From NCBI RefSeq assembly GCF_041146795.1, contig NC_135178.1, positions 1,571,344 to 1,635,343 of the forward strand: DNA of 64,000 nucleotides, read 5' to 3'. Below, one piece after another: positions 45,401-61,711 of this stretch (position 1 is the first letter of the stretch; each line of letters starts with the position of its first letter). Under the pieces are notes generated by a model. The model was given only the letters and a program-made list of their open reading frames with translations, did not search any database and was not told the origin of the DNA. The position numbers and the translations under genes were made by a program. This stretch comes from Maylandia zebra (taxonomy: Eukaryota > Chordata > Actinopteri > Cichliformes > Cichlidae).

Positions 45401-48400
45401 ACACGTCCTCAAACACTAAATAAACGATGCAACTCGAGTGTTTGTGTTGCTGCTCGTGTCTCTGAGTCTTTGTGGTGCACTGCGGGGAGTCTGGTGTTGA
45501 CGGTGAGCGTCCGACGGCTCTTTCTCATTAGTAACTTCTGTCCTTACTCTTTCACACGCCTCGTGGTTAGGTGGTAGAAGAGCTTTGTGGTGTCGGTGTC
45601 TGTACTGGGACCAGTTAGCTGCACTGTACAGTTTTCTGTTTTCATGGCTGAGCCGTGTTATAGACGCAGACCCACATTTAGGAACGAGCTCCTCGATGTG
45701 TTAGTGACCACTGCAAACTGCCAGTGAAAAACGACAGCAGTGAACTGTGTGACAGCACAAAACAAATCCCAGAGCATAACACGAGACGATGAATCGCAGC
45801 GCTGTTTTCACACCAGAGGAGTTTTGTTAAATGAGTTACACGCACTGAAAGAACAGATGCCTTCGACATCACCATGAATAACGAGGGATTTCTAACACTG
45901 CCTTCCAGCCCTGAGCTATGAGGAAATGAAGCAACAGTCAAACTGAAATACAGACCATAATATCTTCCCACAGCTGTACAGTCGTATTGAAATGAACAGC
46001 AGTGAAACACTGGAGTAGTCTCTGTGTGTCATACCTCCACCAGGATGAGCTTGTTGTGCGCGACTCCTCCATCACCTGCCATCTTCAGGCAGTTGTATTT
46101 GTTGGCTCTGAGGAGGAAATCCTGGAACTGTGACGACTGAGAGCTGGAGGAGAAGCCGTTCGTTCGCCACTCTAGTAAAAGTTTAGAGCATCAGAGACGA
46201 GAAGCAGAAGTCTGTATGCTACAGTGTAGGCACGTGGTCTTCTGTTAGTACTGGGATGGCTACAAGAACACAACACTGTCACTGTGCCCCCACACCCTCC
46301 AGCTCTATGCATTTGGTTACCTGAGGAGTAATCACCTGCACATATGAGAACAGACTCTGCATGCTAGACTTTTGGTATGATGTGCTATCTGGTTAACATG
46401 TATAGACTTCCTGATGAGCAGCGGTTTGCTCAGTGCAGATAAAACACACATGCAGAGCAAGATAAACTTCGCTCTCCATCTGGAACATCTCACATTTGCC
46501 AAAATGTCCTAATTTAGCACAAGTAAGGAAACAAGGAGCTTTGTCTCTGGTCAGTTACTTTGTTGTTGTGATGCTTCTTGTATAAATCTGACACAGCTGG
46601 AAAGCCTGTTTATGTCGCTTTAAACGGTGCCGGTGGTGTCATAAGCAACACGCGTTTGTGGGTTAAGCACAAACGCACACATGGAGTTTCCAACCAGCTT
46701 ATCCTGCTACTGACTTGTTTAGTGCAGTTTATTGGACTGGACGATGGAAGATTTGGCAAATACAACATTGGAAGCCACAGATGTATTTTCCTAACAAACG
46801 AGGCCCCATGTAAGGGCCAATAAACAGGCTTTCACAGCAATAACACACCAAACACACTTTCTTTGTTGTTCCAGTCCAGACAGAAACTGGTTATTATCCA
46901 GAGATGATCTGACTTAGTTTATACCTGTTAAATGAATTTGCATTATTAAGCACAGGTGAGGTTTAGTCATCACACTGAATTTCTACAGGTAACCTCTTCA
47001 TGCTGATGACTGTCCCGCTGACACGTGTGAGGAGGACAGACAGATGTTTCCTCACCATGACTGCTGCTGTATGCTTCTAGGTTTGTGGGACTACTCCATT
47101 CCTGAACCCTGAGGCCCATCTCCAGGGACAGCACACGGACTGTGGCCGTCTTTCCACAGCCCGACGGCCCCGTCAGCAGCAAAATACCACTCTGTAGATG
47201 AAAGGCTCAAACTGAGTCTCCGACTTTACAGCCTCCTCAGACAACAGGGCCTAAAATGATCAGAACTCCGGCTGTGGCTGAGCCACGTGTCCACGCAGGG
47301 GAAGTTTTCCACCAGCAATCACTCATTTTCTTTTTGTCAGGGAGGATGAAGCATTATTATCTCTGTTACTCAAAGAAAAATCAGAGCATGAACTGCTTGA
47401 ACGTGATTACTTCACTCAGTGTACGAATGCAAAGCGTAGTTACCTTTGTGTTGGTGTGAACTCTGATCCACTTCTCAACTTCCTCCATCTTCTTCTTGTG
47501 GACAGCTAGTTCAGCCTACACAGATGGACACACCGTAGCATAAACCGCTCAGTACACAGTCAGCGCTAATACCTCGTCACAAACACAGGACGGGATCATT
47601 CATCTTCCACACAAACACAATCAAACCTGCAACAACTGATAATAAACATTAAGACAGATTTAGTCTCAAGAGGCCTTTAAACTTCAAATGAACTTCTCCC
47701 AAGTGCTGATTGGCCAAACCTACAAACATACTGTTCAAAACATGAAAGGAACACATTGAAAGCATCAGATCTCAATGGAGAGAAATCGTCCTGTAGATCT
47801 ACACTGACTGTGTAACGTGTCAGGAATTAAAGTCAAGATCAGTCTACAGACACCCCAAAGTCAAAGTGGAAAAATGATGTGACAGGCTAGTTTGTAATGG
47901 CCCCTGCAGGCAAACCTGGCAATGTCACAGCATGCTCTGTGAGATGACAGAGTTGTGGGAGACCTCCTCAGACATCACTGAGCTCATGGACAGCTGCTCG
48001 CTGGCAGATGGAACAAGAACTGAGGCTACGTTCACTCTGCAGGTCTTAAAGCTCAATTCAGATTTTTGGATCGAATCCGATTTTTCTGTCTGCTTCTTCA
48101 CACTACAAATAAAATGTGACAGCAAACGCGCTCTAGTGTGAACGCTCAAAGCAGCGCAAAAGAAGACGTCACACACAACGCGCTCTGTTTAGACCCAGAC
48201 CAACAGACTCTTCACCCTCCTGCCCACTGATGGCCTTAATATAAAGACTTCGGACTTTACGTTTCCCAATTTTTGCTTTAAGTTATTTTGTTATCTACAT
48301 TTGGCCTAATAATGATCCTTATTGCTGTTTTAGAGGAGCTTCAAAGGATAGCTGCAGATTTCTGTCAGAATCTGCAGATTATACAGAACAAATAAAATGT

Positions 48401-51400
48401 TCACGTTTCTCCAACGTTGTTCCCAACAGTTTCACCGGATGGACAGGAAGCGTTCGCGATGTCTTCTCCGGCGCTGATAGTTGGCGTCTGTCTTGTGTCA
48501 GTGACGTAAAAGACGGATTTAATGCGACGTGACCATCAAACACCAGTCGCAGATTTGTATCGTATTCAGCACCACATACCAAAGTGACCCAGGTCTGATT
48601 TGAAAATATCGGATTTGTGCCGTTCACACTGTCACACCATGATCGGATAGATGGGTCGCACAGGGTCAGAAAAGTCTTTCGCCTGCAGTGTGAACGTAGC
48701 CATAATATCCCAGAGGTGTTCTTTTGGATTGGTGTCATTCAGCGTGGGGGCCAGTCAATACTATGAATCCCTTCATCCACACTTCAAATCCTGTCTCCCC
48801 CCCACCCTGGACCCCCACCAATTCGCATACCGCCAGAACAGGAGCACAGAGGATGCAGTCTCCATCGCACTCTGTCCTCTCACACCTGGACAACAACAAC
48901 ACCTACACCAGAATGCTGTTTATAGACTTCAGTTCAGCGTTCAATACAATCCACCCCTCACAACTCATCAGGAAACTGACAGACCTGGGCATCAGTTCCC
49001 TCATCTGCAAATGGTTACTGGACTTCCTGACCAACCGCCCCCAACATGTCCGGTTGGATAACCGCTGCTCATCTACAATCACGATGAACACCGGTGTACC
49101 ACAAGGCTGTGTGATGAGCCCTTTCCTCTACTCCCTCTTCACCCACGACTGCAGACCTGCTGATGGTTCCAACACCATCATTAAGTTTGCAGATGACACC
49201 ACGGTGATTGGCCTCATCAGTGACAACGATGAGGCCGCCTACAGGGAGGAGGTGGATCGTCTGGCTGAGTGGTGCGACAGAAACAACCTGCTGCTTAACA
49301 CCGAGAAGACCAAGGAGCTCATCGTGGACTACAGGAGGAATGCTGACCCACATCCACCCATCCACATTAAGGGGACGGCTGTGGAGCGTGTGAGCAGCTT
49401 CAAGTTCCTGGGAGTCCACATCTCCGAGGATCTCACCTGGACGACCAACTGCTCCAAGCTGGTCAAGAAGGCTCACCAGCGCCTCTTCTTCTTGAGGACT
49501 CTGAGGAAGAACCACCTGTCCTCAGACATCCTGGTGAACTTCTATCGCTGCACCATCGAGAGCATCCTGACCAACTGTATAACAGTCTGGTACGGGAACT
49601 GCTCTGCCTCGGACCGGAAGGCGTTGCAGAGGGTCGTGAAAACTGCCCAGCGCATCGCCGGAGCACCACTTCCTGCCATAAAGGACATCTACAGGAAGCG
49701 GTGTCTGAAAAGGGCTGGGAAAATCATCAAAGACCCCAGTCACCCATCACATGGACTCTTCACCCTCCTGCCCTCTGGGAGGCGCCACAGGAGCCTCCGG
49801 ACTAAGACCACCAGGTACCGGAACAGCTTCTTCCCCACAGCTGTCAGACTCCTGAACTCTGCCTCCTGACATCTGACCCACGTTAAACTCATGGACTGAA
49901 CATACACACACCCACAATGGACAACTGTACCCTCAAACACACAATAATAACATGGACTGAACCACCACTCACAACCACTAGCACTTTATATAGCCTCTGT
50001 AGAAACTATCTACACCCTCACTTATCTTAACTGCACTACTGTATAGCTCTGTGTAAATAATCATTCTGTACATTTGATAATCTTTAATCCTACAACTGTT
50101 TACAACTTGCATAGTTCCCATTTCTGTATAGCTGTATATCTCAGATTCTGTAAAGTTATTTATTTCATATTCTGTATAGTTTTTCATATTTATATCCTGT
50201 TCATAGCCTGTACATAGCTTGTACTCACTACAGCCTGTACATACTTATAGTTATAGAATATTCATAACATACTTCATACCGTGTACATTATAACATACCA
50301 TAATAGACCCATTTCTGTAATATACTCACATATCTATATTATTGCTAATATATATTGTAATATATCTATATCATGGCTAAAGCACTTCTGGATGGATGCA
50401 AACTGCATTTCGTTGCCCTGTACCTGTGCATGTGCAATGACAATAAAGTTGAATTCTATTCTATTCTATCCTCCAGGAGCGACTGCATACTCTCACCACA
50501 TGAGGCTGGGCATTGCTGTGCACCAAGAGCAGCCCACTGCACCAGCATACAGCCTGACCATAGGTCCAAGGGTTTCAGCCCAGCACCTAATGGCAGCCAG
50601 GGCGCTGTTGCTTACCCTGCAGAGGTCTGCGCGTCCCTCCATGGGTATACCTCCTCAGACACCGCTGAACCACCAGCAAACCAGTCATGCTGAATGACTT
50701 TACAGGGATGTTCTCCACAGGTTCTCGAGACCCATTATGTCTACCACATGTGCTTTCAGCTCTAAGCCTGCTCTCATCTTTGAAAATGACCTGGCGTCAG
50801 AGGTGCCAATTCTGGAACTCTATGGTAAATGCCAATCAGGCTTCATGGTGCCAGGCAGTGAGCACAGGGTCCACTAGAGGACACCGGGGCCTCGGCTGAC
50901 CCTCGGAAGTCTAATTCTGATTGTTTGGTCAGAAACATTCACACCAGTGGTCTGCTGGAGGTCATTTTGTAGCTCTGACAATGCTCATCGATACTGGCCC
51001 TGCTGATAGGTTAAGGACCTTTACGGCCTTGTCCAGCTCTCCTAGAAGAACTGCCAGTCTCCTGGAATCTCCTCCAGCTGTGCTGGGAGATGCAGCAATG
51101 CTAATGTATTGATCCTGGAGCATGACTACCTGTACAGCCTCTGTAGGGTCCAGGTGTCACCTCATGTTACTGGTTGAGACAACGAGCCCAGACAAATGCA
51201 AAACTAGTGCAAAAACAAAAAAAGATGAGGAGGTAACTATCAGGGACCTCCGCCTGTAAAACCACTCTCGTTTTGGGAGTTGTCTCGTTGTTGCCCCTCT
51301 GGCACACCTGTTACTAATTTCACTAACACCAAAGCAGTAGAAACTGACCAACAGATCAAAATTTATTGTCCTGATGCTTTATTCTGATTAAAAAGTGGGT

Positions 51401-52882
51401 CTTTCTGTGACTGGACTCTGTTCCAGTCTACAGTTACCTCTGGTGAGACCCTGAGTGGGTAGAAGGTTTCCCATCAGGGGACTCCATCGTGCTATGCAGG
51501 GCCTTGAAAGCTCACGACAGCATGCCGGACTTGAACCTGAGCTGACGTGGGTGGACTGTGTTGTGAAGGGCAGTTTGTACATGACAAGCAAAGGTGCTGA
51601 CCTGTGAGCGGGGTGAGTATTTGTCCACCCAGGGCTCATTCTGGTCCAGTTGAGACGACTCCTTGAGCAGGTAGGAGACGCTAGCTTCTCTTTTCCTCTT
51701 CCTCTTTATCTCAGCCTTGGAGCATAAAACAGGGTTGCCATTTCTTCTTCCAGAAAGAGAAGAACATTCCTCTCTCAAATCAATAAAGGACGGATCCACC
51801 CAATGGTTTGCCTGTTATATATATAGGAAGTAGAGCAGGGCGATATGACCAAAAATATTTATCACGATATACATTTGAAAATTTGTGATAACGATATAAC
51901 TGACACGAGAAAATACTTTACAACTCCTCAACTTTATTAGTGCAAAACAAACCCCAAAAAAAAACATAAATGTATTTTCACTTAAACAAGCAGCTGTTTT
52001 TTTATGTGCATTAAAGCTACATCGTTTCATTCAACGATCCGCTTTCGCTCTCCTCATTCGCCATCGCCGCCATGCTTTTTCTGCCATGTGCGTATGAAAA
52101 CAAAGGCACTGCACATGCGGTTTTACTCATATTGTATCGCGATATTTTATTTTCGTATCGCTGCCTAACATTGTACCGGTATTACCATGAACGGTATAAT
52201 ATGATATATGATGATATGGCCCAGCCCTAACACGAAGTACAAAAAATACATAATTTATTGATGCAAAACATGACAAAAGAGGTACTTGGCTGCTCTGTGC
52301 TTAATGGAGAGCTAGTACCTCAAAATAATGGTACGAGAATCAGGTCGGGGAAAGATTACATTCCTTAATAAACATGTGAGATGCAGGTGATACCTGAACA
52401 GGTACAGCTATGTGGAAAACACAGCTTTCAGCAGGATCCATGCAGTCCTCTGACATACTAATACAACCTTACTGCTTCCACAGGAATCAAGTGTGACCAG
52501 AACATTTGACAGTTTGCTGGTCTTAAGTATTTGAGGTGTGTATTAGCACATCAGAGTGATTACTGTACGATCCTAAATAATGGTTGGGTCAGTGCTGGTT
52601 GGGCTGTATGAAAGAAGCGTCAGAGTTTTGCGAAGTTTAGTGAAATAAATATATTTAAACCAAACAGAAATGAACACTGAAACTCTACTCTGGACACTGC
52701 TCATGCAAACAACGTCATATGGACGTGGATTATGTAAATGGAAGCACTTTGTAATAAAGTAACGGTTTCTATACTTCCTGTTTGCAGTGTGACCCCACTG
52801 ACCCCGGGCTCCCCTCCCTCCCGAAATCCACTGTGTTACTTACCCTGCGCTCAGTAGCTTTATCTGCCACAAGCTTGTTCAT
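30171..52882 (-). CDS. rad17: RAD17, checkpoint clamp loader subunit
   Basis: Coding exons: 52882-52844, 51811-51602, 47515-47444, 47191-47056, 46171-46035, 44791-44739, 43454-43329, 42348-42279, 42202-42082, 41998-41822, 39001-38898, 38818-38672, 35186-35058, 32144-32024, 30970-30913, 30363-30171. They sum to 1893 nt, 630 aa (human 670-681). Motifs: [12 protein letters not shown] (72-83), the clamp-loader entry motif; Walker A GPSGCGKT (115-122); Walker-B region LILVED (194-199); sensor-1 region [14 protein letters not shown] (from 224); sensor-2-type [12 protein letters not shown] (303-314); helical C-terminal domain with [30 protein letters not shown]; acidic tail ending IEEYISD. RAD17 with RFC2-5 loads the RAD9-HUS1-RAD1 clamp at RPA-coated damage sites in the nucleus to activate ATR. 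The tail keeps one SQ site (S606) in a PASQPQP context. The start ATG begins exon 1; a non-coding upstream exon near 53.2 kb is likely. Confidence 0.96.
30971..32023. other. RAD17 intron 14
   Basis: No recognised gene or repeat apart from an A-run at about 31,841-31,855. Confidence 0.5.
32145..33560. other. RAD17 intron 13, unassigned part
   Basis: Several mid-length open frames occur on both strands (longest 32,460-32,951 plus, 163 codons). They lack motifs, overlap each other and have no splice context. I regard them as chance frames or unrecognised repeat. Confidence 0.45.
33565..33880 (-). mobile_element. tRNA-derived SINE, minus orientation, near complete
   Basis: On the minus strand: GGGCGATTGTGGCTCAAGAG and TTGGCAGTTCGCC (A-box region), GGTTGCCGGTTCGAGCCCC (B-box), CCTTGGGCGAGACACTTCAC core, GCCACCCTGGGGCG-type body, and a tail with AAAGCGCTTTGGGGTCC and GCGCTATATAAATACAG. 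It lies in RAD17 intron 13. Confidence 0.8.
33881..35057. other. RAD17 intron 13, remainder
   Basis: Ordinary intronic sequence. No feature recognised. Confidence 0.45.
35990..38345 (-). mobile_element. CR1/Rex1-type LINE pseudogene in RAD17 intron 12
   Basis: Minus strand, from 5' to 3': an endonuclease piece near 38,100-37,780 ([35 protein letters not shown]), an interruption by a hAT element, then RT pieces: [16 protein letters not shown] (motif A, D replaced by S), [43 protein letters not shown] and [15 protein letters not shown]. Motif B and the FADD box are deleted. It is long dead. Confidence 0.8.
36951..37480 (+). mobile_element. hAT transposon 5' part with BED zinc finger
   Basis: Starts with TAGGGATGGGTGTCGAAACC. 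A plus-strand frame (from about 37,118) reads [19 protein letters not shown] and [13 protein letters not shown], giving the C-x2-C ... H-x4-H pattern of a BED finger typical of hAT transposases. The catalytic core and the right terminus were not found, so the right limit is approximate. It is inserted in the CR1 element. Confidence 0.7.
39260..39482 (+). mobile_element. LINE 3' UTR fragment
   Basis: A/T-rich sequence ending in GAACAATGACAATAAAGAGG, like the tails of CR1/Rex1 copies at 26,240 and 50,450. No coding part. RAD17 intron 10. Confidence 0.5.
40020..41445 (+). mobile_element. CR1/Rex1-type LINE pseudogene in RAD17 intron 10
   Basis: Plus-strand remnants: an endonuclease stretch near 40,170-40,310 ([25 protein letters not shown] where GDFN is expected), [16 protein letters not shown] near 40,350, and a C-terminal piece near 41,205-41,345 ([29 protein letters not shown]), then AATAAATC. 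Most of RT is deleted. Many stops and frameshifts. Confidence 0.65.
42357..42408. repeat. rad17: (CA)26 microsatellite at the RAD17 exon 8 acceptor
   Basis: On the RAD17 strand this is (TG)26 followed by TTTTCCAG and then exon 8 (start 42,348). The repeat therefore replaces most of the polypyrimidine tract. Confidence 0.97.
43770..44345 (+). mobile_element. CR1/Rex1-type RT fragment
   Basis: A plus frame reads [20 protein letters not shown] (motif A) and [22 protein letters not shown], followed by decayed sequence. The rest of RT is missing. RAD17 intron 6. Confidence 0.7.
44873..45190 (-). mobile_element. tRNA-derived SINE with (TTA)n tail, minus orientation
   Basis: A minus-strand head with GGTTGCCGGTTCGATCACA (B-box), CCTTGGGCAAGACACTTCAC core, and a tail with AAAGCGCTCTGAGGGTC, GCGCTATATAAATGCAATCC and (ATT)n. 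RAD17 intron 5. Confidence 0.8.
45191..46034. other. RAD17 intron 5, remainder
   Basis: No feature recognised. Confidence 0.45.
48024..48701. mobile_element. DNA transposon (GGCTACGTTCA termini), non-autonomous
   Basis: A 678-bp segment with inverted ends GGCTACGTTCACTCTGCAGG and CCTGCAGTGTGAACGTAGCC, and subterminal inverted motifs (GATTTTTGGATCGAATCCGA against TCTGATTTGAAAATATCGGA). No transposase. The superfamily is unresolved because I could not confirm a target duplication. Confidence 0.75.
48775..50467 (+). mobile_element. CR1/Rex1-type LINE, 5' truncated, with intact 3' end
   Basis: RT C-terminal two-thirds plus a 600-bp A/T-rich 3' UTR ending GACAATAAAGTTGAATTCTA and a short (TTCTA)n tail, the 3' microsatellite-like end typical of CR1-type elements. 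It is inserted into the Tc1 relic in RAD17 intron 2. Confidence 0.88.
48792..49869 (+). pseudogene. CR1/Rex1 reverse transcriptase with one frameshift
   Basis: Begins [22 protein letters not shown], shifts frame near 48,870, then stays open to the stop at 49,869. Motifs: [16 protein letters not shown] (A), [22 protein letters not shown] (B), [11 protein letters not shown] (C, catalytic DD intact), [25 protein letters not shown], the thumb motif [12 protein letters not shown] and [18 protein letters not shown]. Upstream RT and endonuclease are missing. Confidence 0.88.
51835..52233. mobile_element. hAT-type MITE beside RAD17 exon 2
   Basis: Ends GCAGGGCGATATGACC and ATATGGCCCAGCCCTAACAC are imperfectly inverted. 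Flanks GAAGTAGA (51827-51834) and GAAGTACA (52234-52241) match 7 of 8. The interior has ATATCG-type motifs shared with 23,696-24,378. Its edge is only 24 bp from the start of RAD17 exon 2. Confidence 0.65.
52234..52843. other. RAD17 intron 1, remainder
   Basis: No feature recognised. Confidence 0.45.
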
Positions 52883-53561
52883 CCTTAAAGCTGCTGTTTC
52901 CCATAGAGAACAGTAGATTAGTGAAGGACCGGAGACCTGAACAGCTGCTGGCGACGAAACGAGAGAGAAAACACAGCCCGTAAATATCGCAGCACTCGGG
53001 ACAACATCTCTAACTTACTGCGTCTGTTAGTTAAGCCACAGGGACCAGACTCCAGGACCTCTGTCGAGTGTCAAACTCATAACAAACGTCTCTCAGGCTA
53101 CTGTTGTTTAGCTAATTACACATTTCACAGTTTATATTCGGACGGCAGCTTCTGTTAAGCTAATATAACTTCGCTTTACCTCGTACGAAACACAGCTGGC
53201 TTTTCAGAGATTCGCACTCTTGTCCGGGCACAATGGAAACTTCAGTTTGAACCAATCACACGTATGTTTCCCACACACTTCGTGCGGAGCTGTAAAATTT
53301 AAACTCCGACAACTAATTGTCTAACTGTCGCTAACTGACTGCTCACTGACGTAATATTGACGTAAAGCTTCAGTTTACGGCAGTGGAATCAGTCCGGTTA
53401 TAGCGTACAACAAAACAAAGTTTTACATCGAACTGGTTCCCAGTTTTCCAGGTTTGTTAGTTAACTCTGGCCGTTACTGGTCTGACTGGAATGACATGGA
53501 GGAATAACAGCACTGCTCTGACTTTCAGGTGTCGATCATCAAACACGTGTCTGCTGGAGCT
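52883..53561. promoter_or_regulatory. Shared bidirectional promoter of RAD17 and AK6 (predicted)
   Basis: 679 bp separate the two start codons. On the minus strand a GAG|GTAAAG donor near 53,183-53,176 suggests a short non-coding first RAD17 exon. A CCAAT box lies at 53252-53256. The region has no TATA box in an obvious position and its CpGs are not depleted. AK6 has a short leader just before 53,562. In human the RAD17 and AK6/TAF9 promoters are also head to head (from memory). Confidence 0.65.
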
Positions 53562-59348
<5,787 letters not shown>

Positions 59349-59381
59349 GAGGTGACCTCACTGGGTCAACAAGAGTCAACA

Positions 59382-59387
59382 ATTAAA
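59382..59387 (+). terminator. ak6: AK6 proximal polyA signal (ATTAAA)
   Basis: ATTAAA lies 34 bp after the AK6 stop codon. It would give a very short 3' UTR. Confidence 0.4.
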
Positions 59388-59498
59388 ACCTGAATTGTAT
59401 CATTTCTGAATCTGCGTTTACTGTCATATTGAGCAAAAGTTTTGAATTTGTTTGTATTTTGTTTCCAATGACCCGACTTTCTTGTAATTGGTCTTGAG

Positions 59499-59724
59499 CA
59501 GGGGTGTCGAACTCCAGGCCTCGAGGGCCGGTGTCCTGCAGGTTTTAGATATCACCCTGAGTCAACACACCTGAATCACATGATTAGTTTATTAGCAGGT
59601 TTCTGGAGAACTACAAGACATGTTGAGGAGGTAATTTAGCAATTTGAATCAGCTGTGTTGGATCAAGGACACGTCTAAAACCTGCAGGACACCGGCCCTC
59701 GAGGCCTGGAGTTCGACACATGTG
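59499..59724. mobile_element. hAT MITE downstream of AK6
   Basis: A 226-bp element with ends CAGGGGTGTCGAACTCCAGG and CCTGGAGTTCGACACATGTG and exact 8-bp duplications GTCTTGAG at 59491-59498 and 59725-59732. It is the second copy of the MITE at 23,175-23,390. If the distal polyA signal is used, it is part of the AK6 3' UTR. Confidence 0.95.
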
Positions 59725-59924
59725 GTCTTGAGCAATAGTTGGACAGACTTTCAAAGTGTCTCTTTGGACAGTGCCTGCTTTTGCACTCAGTTTTTATCCA
59801 GTCTTTGTACAGTTTTCAGAAAGCATGTTGTTTAGCTACATGACCTATGAATCAATTGTCACCTAACTGAACGAATGAATCAGTGTTGTCTAGATTTAGA
59901 TGGAATTCTATGACAGACAAGGCA

Positions 59925-59930
59925 AATAAA
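59925..59930 (+). terminator. ak6: AK6 distal polyA signal (AATAAA)
   Basis: A canonical AATAAA in GGCAAATAAACC, 577 bp after the AK6 stop. It is a stronger hexamer than the proximal ATTAAA. Confidence 0.45.
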
Positions 59931-60350
59931 CCATTGTAATTGGATCTTTAGGCATTTTGTTACTAGCCACACAGTTTGTTCTCATGTTGTTAGTTCAATC
60001 TGTGATTAAAGGCCAAAGAAAGCAGCGTTTGACGTAGGTACTCAACCTTTTGTGAAGTTCTCCAAGGAAAGATAACCAGCCCACCAGGATTCCTCTGCCC
60101 ATAGACACCCCAGAGAAGCCTGGCCTCTGTGGCCTGGGCCCTATTTCAGGAAGCCGGTTTAGAAAACTCAGAGTGAAAAACGATACGCAGGGTTGAGTAA
60201 CCCCGAACTGTCCAACTCGGAATATTCGGTTTCAGAAAGGCTGATAACAAGTAGTTCAGTCAACGCGGAGTTGCTTTAACCCCAAGTGAAGCGCGCGCAC
60301 GAGGATACATAAAGCCCTGATTAGTGGAGCACAGATTAAGCGAGTCACCA

Positions 60351-60945
60351 TGGAGACGGAGGGAAAGAAGGCGCGGTCAATGTATTTCACAGCGCTTGAG
60401 GCCGAAATTCTGATGGCAGCATATGCCGATAACATGCAAATTTTGCAGAAAAAAAGTAACACAGCCTCAGCTGCAAAAGAAAGGGAGCATGCATGGCAAG
60501 ACATAGCCGACAGAGTCAATGCGTGAGTGTTCATTTAAACATTGATCGAGGGATTTCCACCCATTTAACACGTTATTTTATTATATTTTATTGTATTTTA
60601 TTTTATTTTTTATTTCATACATTTTATTTTGTGACGTGATGTGATGTGAGCGCAGGTGCAACCCAACAGGCCCCAAACGTTCCTGGCAGCAAGTAAAAAT
60701 GAAATATAAAAATATAGTCCAAACAGGTAAGGTGTAATTGTATTATGAGCCATAGTGCTTGGTCTGTTTGTCCCATGTAAATCAATTGCAGTTAGAGGCT
60801 ACATTAATTTCCCCTCTGTAAGCACTTGTTGAAATTATCTGAGCACATTACAAGTACAAATGTGACCCGTTATAGCCAACAGAAAAAAAAAGCGGAGGCC
60901 TGAAAAACAGGTGGGGGTCCTCCACCACCACCACTCACAGAGCCT
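60351..60945 (+). pseudogene. Harbinger Myb/SANT-like DNA-binding protein gene, truncated
   Basis: Exon 1 60351-60523 starts METEGKKARSMYFTALEAEI and runs to DIADRVNA, then GTGAGTG. Exon 2 about 60656-60726 reads CNPTGPKRSWQQVKMKYKNI. Exon 3 from about 60,880 reads ANRKKKAEA, a TGA stop, then KTGGGPPPPPLTE. The conserved W and the KRSWQQVKMKYKNI helix are typical of Myb/SANT-like proteins that help Harbinger transposase enter the nucleus and bind DNA. The in-frame stop and the lost C-terminus make it a pseudogene. Confidence 0.82.
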
Positions 60946-61711
60946 GGCCACTTGGCTTCCACATTTGTGATAATGTTGGCAGCATCACATATGATCTTCA
61001 CAGTGCAGAGAACACAAATTAGCATCCATTACTATAATGAAATAATTTGTTAGTTTGAAATGCTACAGGGAACTATGTACCTGCACATTAATGCTGTGGA
61101 AAGACTTCCTGTTCACATAGTCTCCTTCATTTACTGAAGGAGCAATGATTGGAATGTGAGTGCCATCTATACAGCCAATCACGCCTGGGAACCGTGAGAA
61201 TAAATGTAAAATTTAAGTAGTAGTTCAAATATCACCACATCATGAATTAAGTTTTGTTCATCCTGATACCTGCAATTTTGTGGCATCCCTCTTTGATAAA
61301 TCTTGTGGGTCTATGACCGGGGAACACCACAAACGAGTACACGAGACGTTTCAGTGCAACTGTAACATTCCTGACTGCCCGACAGACGGTAGCCTTGGAA
61401 ACGTGCTCAGCGTCACCAATATTATACAGAAAGCTCCCGTTTGCAAAAAACCGAAGTGCGATACAAATAATATGTACAGAACTGAGAGGATGTCCGCGAT
61501 GTGTCACATGAGCAATATTAGGCCTGAGGATGTTATTCAAATAACTTATAGATTGTGCTGAGAAACGGTAACGTTCACACAGGAAATCATCAGGAAATGA
61601 TAAAATGTCCAAACGCGCTCTGATCACTCTCTCCCAGCGGAGAGCTCTGCGGAGAATTTGTGCTTCAACATCTACTGGCTCTTCAAGGAAGGGACACGCC
61701 ATGTCCGACAC
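60940..61711 (-). pseudogene. Harbinger transposase (HARBI1-like), 3' truncated
   Basis: Exon 1 61711 to about 61271: MSDMACPFLEEPVDVEAQIL, FLCERYRFSAQSISYL, ADAEHVSKATVCRAV-like IGDAEHVSKATVCRAVRNV, then FIKEGCHKIAG and a GTATCAGG donor. Exon 2 about 61183-61082: [20 protein letters not shown] and [10 protein letters not shown], holding the first catalytic Asp (CIDGTH). Exon 3 from about 61,000: IICDAANIITNVEAKWPGSV, then the deletion. The remaining DDE acidic residues are lost. It resembles vertebrate HARBI1 because that gene is derived from such a transposase. Confidence 0.88.

Larger units (their letters stand above)
47731..51405 (-). mobile_element. Tc1-like relic in RAD17 intron 2, split by two later insertions
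   Basis: Tc1 terminal sequence begins at a TA with CTGTTCAAAACATGAAAGG (47,731) and CAGATCTCAATGGAGAG. It is interrupted at 48,024 by a DNA element, resumes at 48,702 (CAGAGGTGTTCTTTTGGATT, CGTGGGGGCCAGTCAATAC), is interrupted near 48,778 by a CR1 LINE, and resumes near 50,468 (CTCCAGGAGCGACTGCATAC) to about 51,405. The transposase lies on the minus strand and is non-functional. Confidence 0.8.

Noticed and set aside
60940-61711. Transposase considered as the domesticated host gene harbi1
   Set aside because: It lies between Harbinger inverted ends with a 3-bp duplication, lacks the C-terminal catalytic residues, and its partner gene has an in-frame stop.
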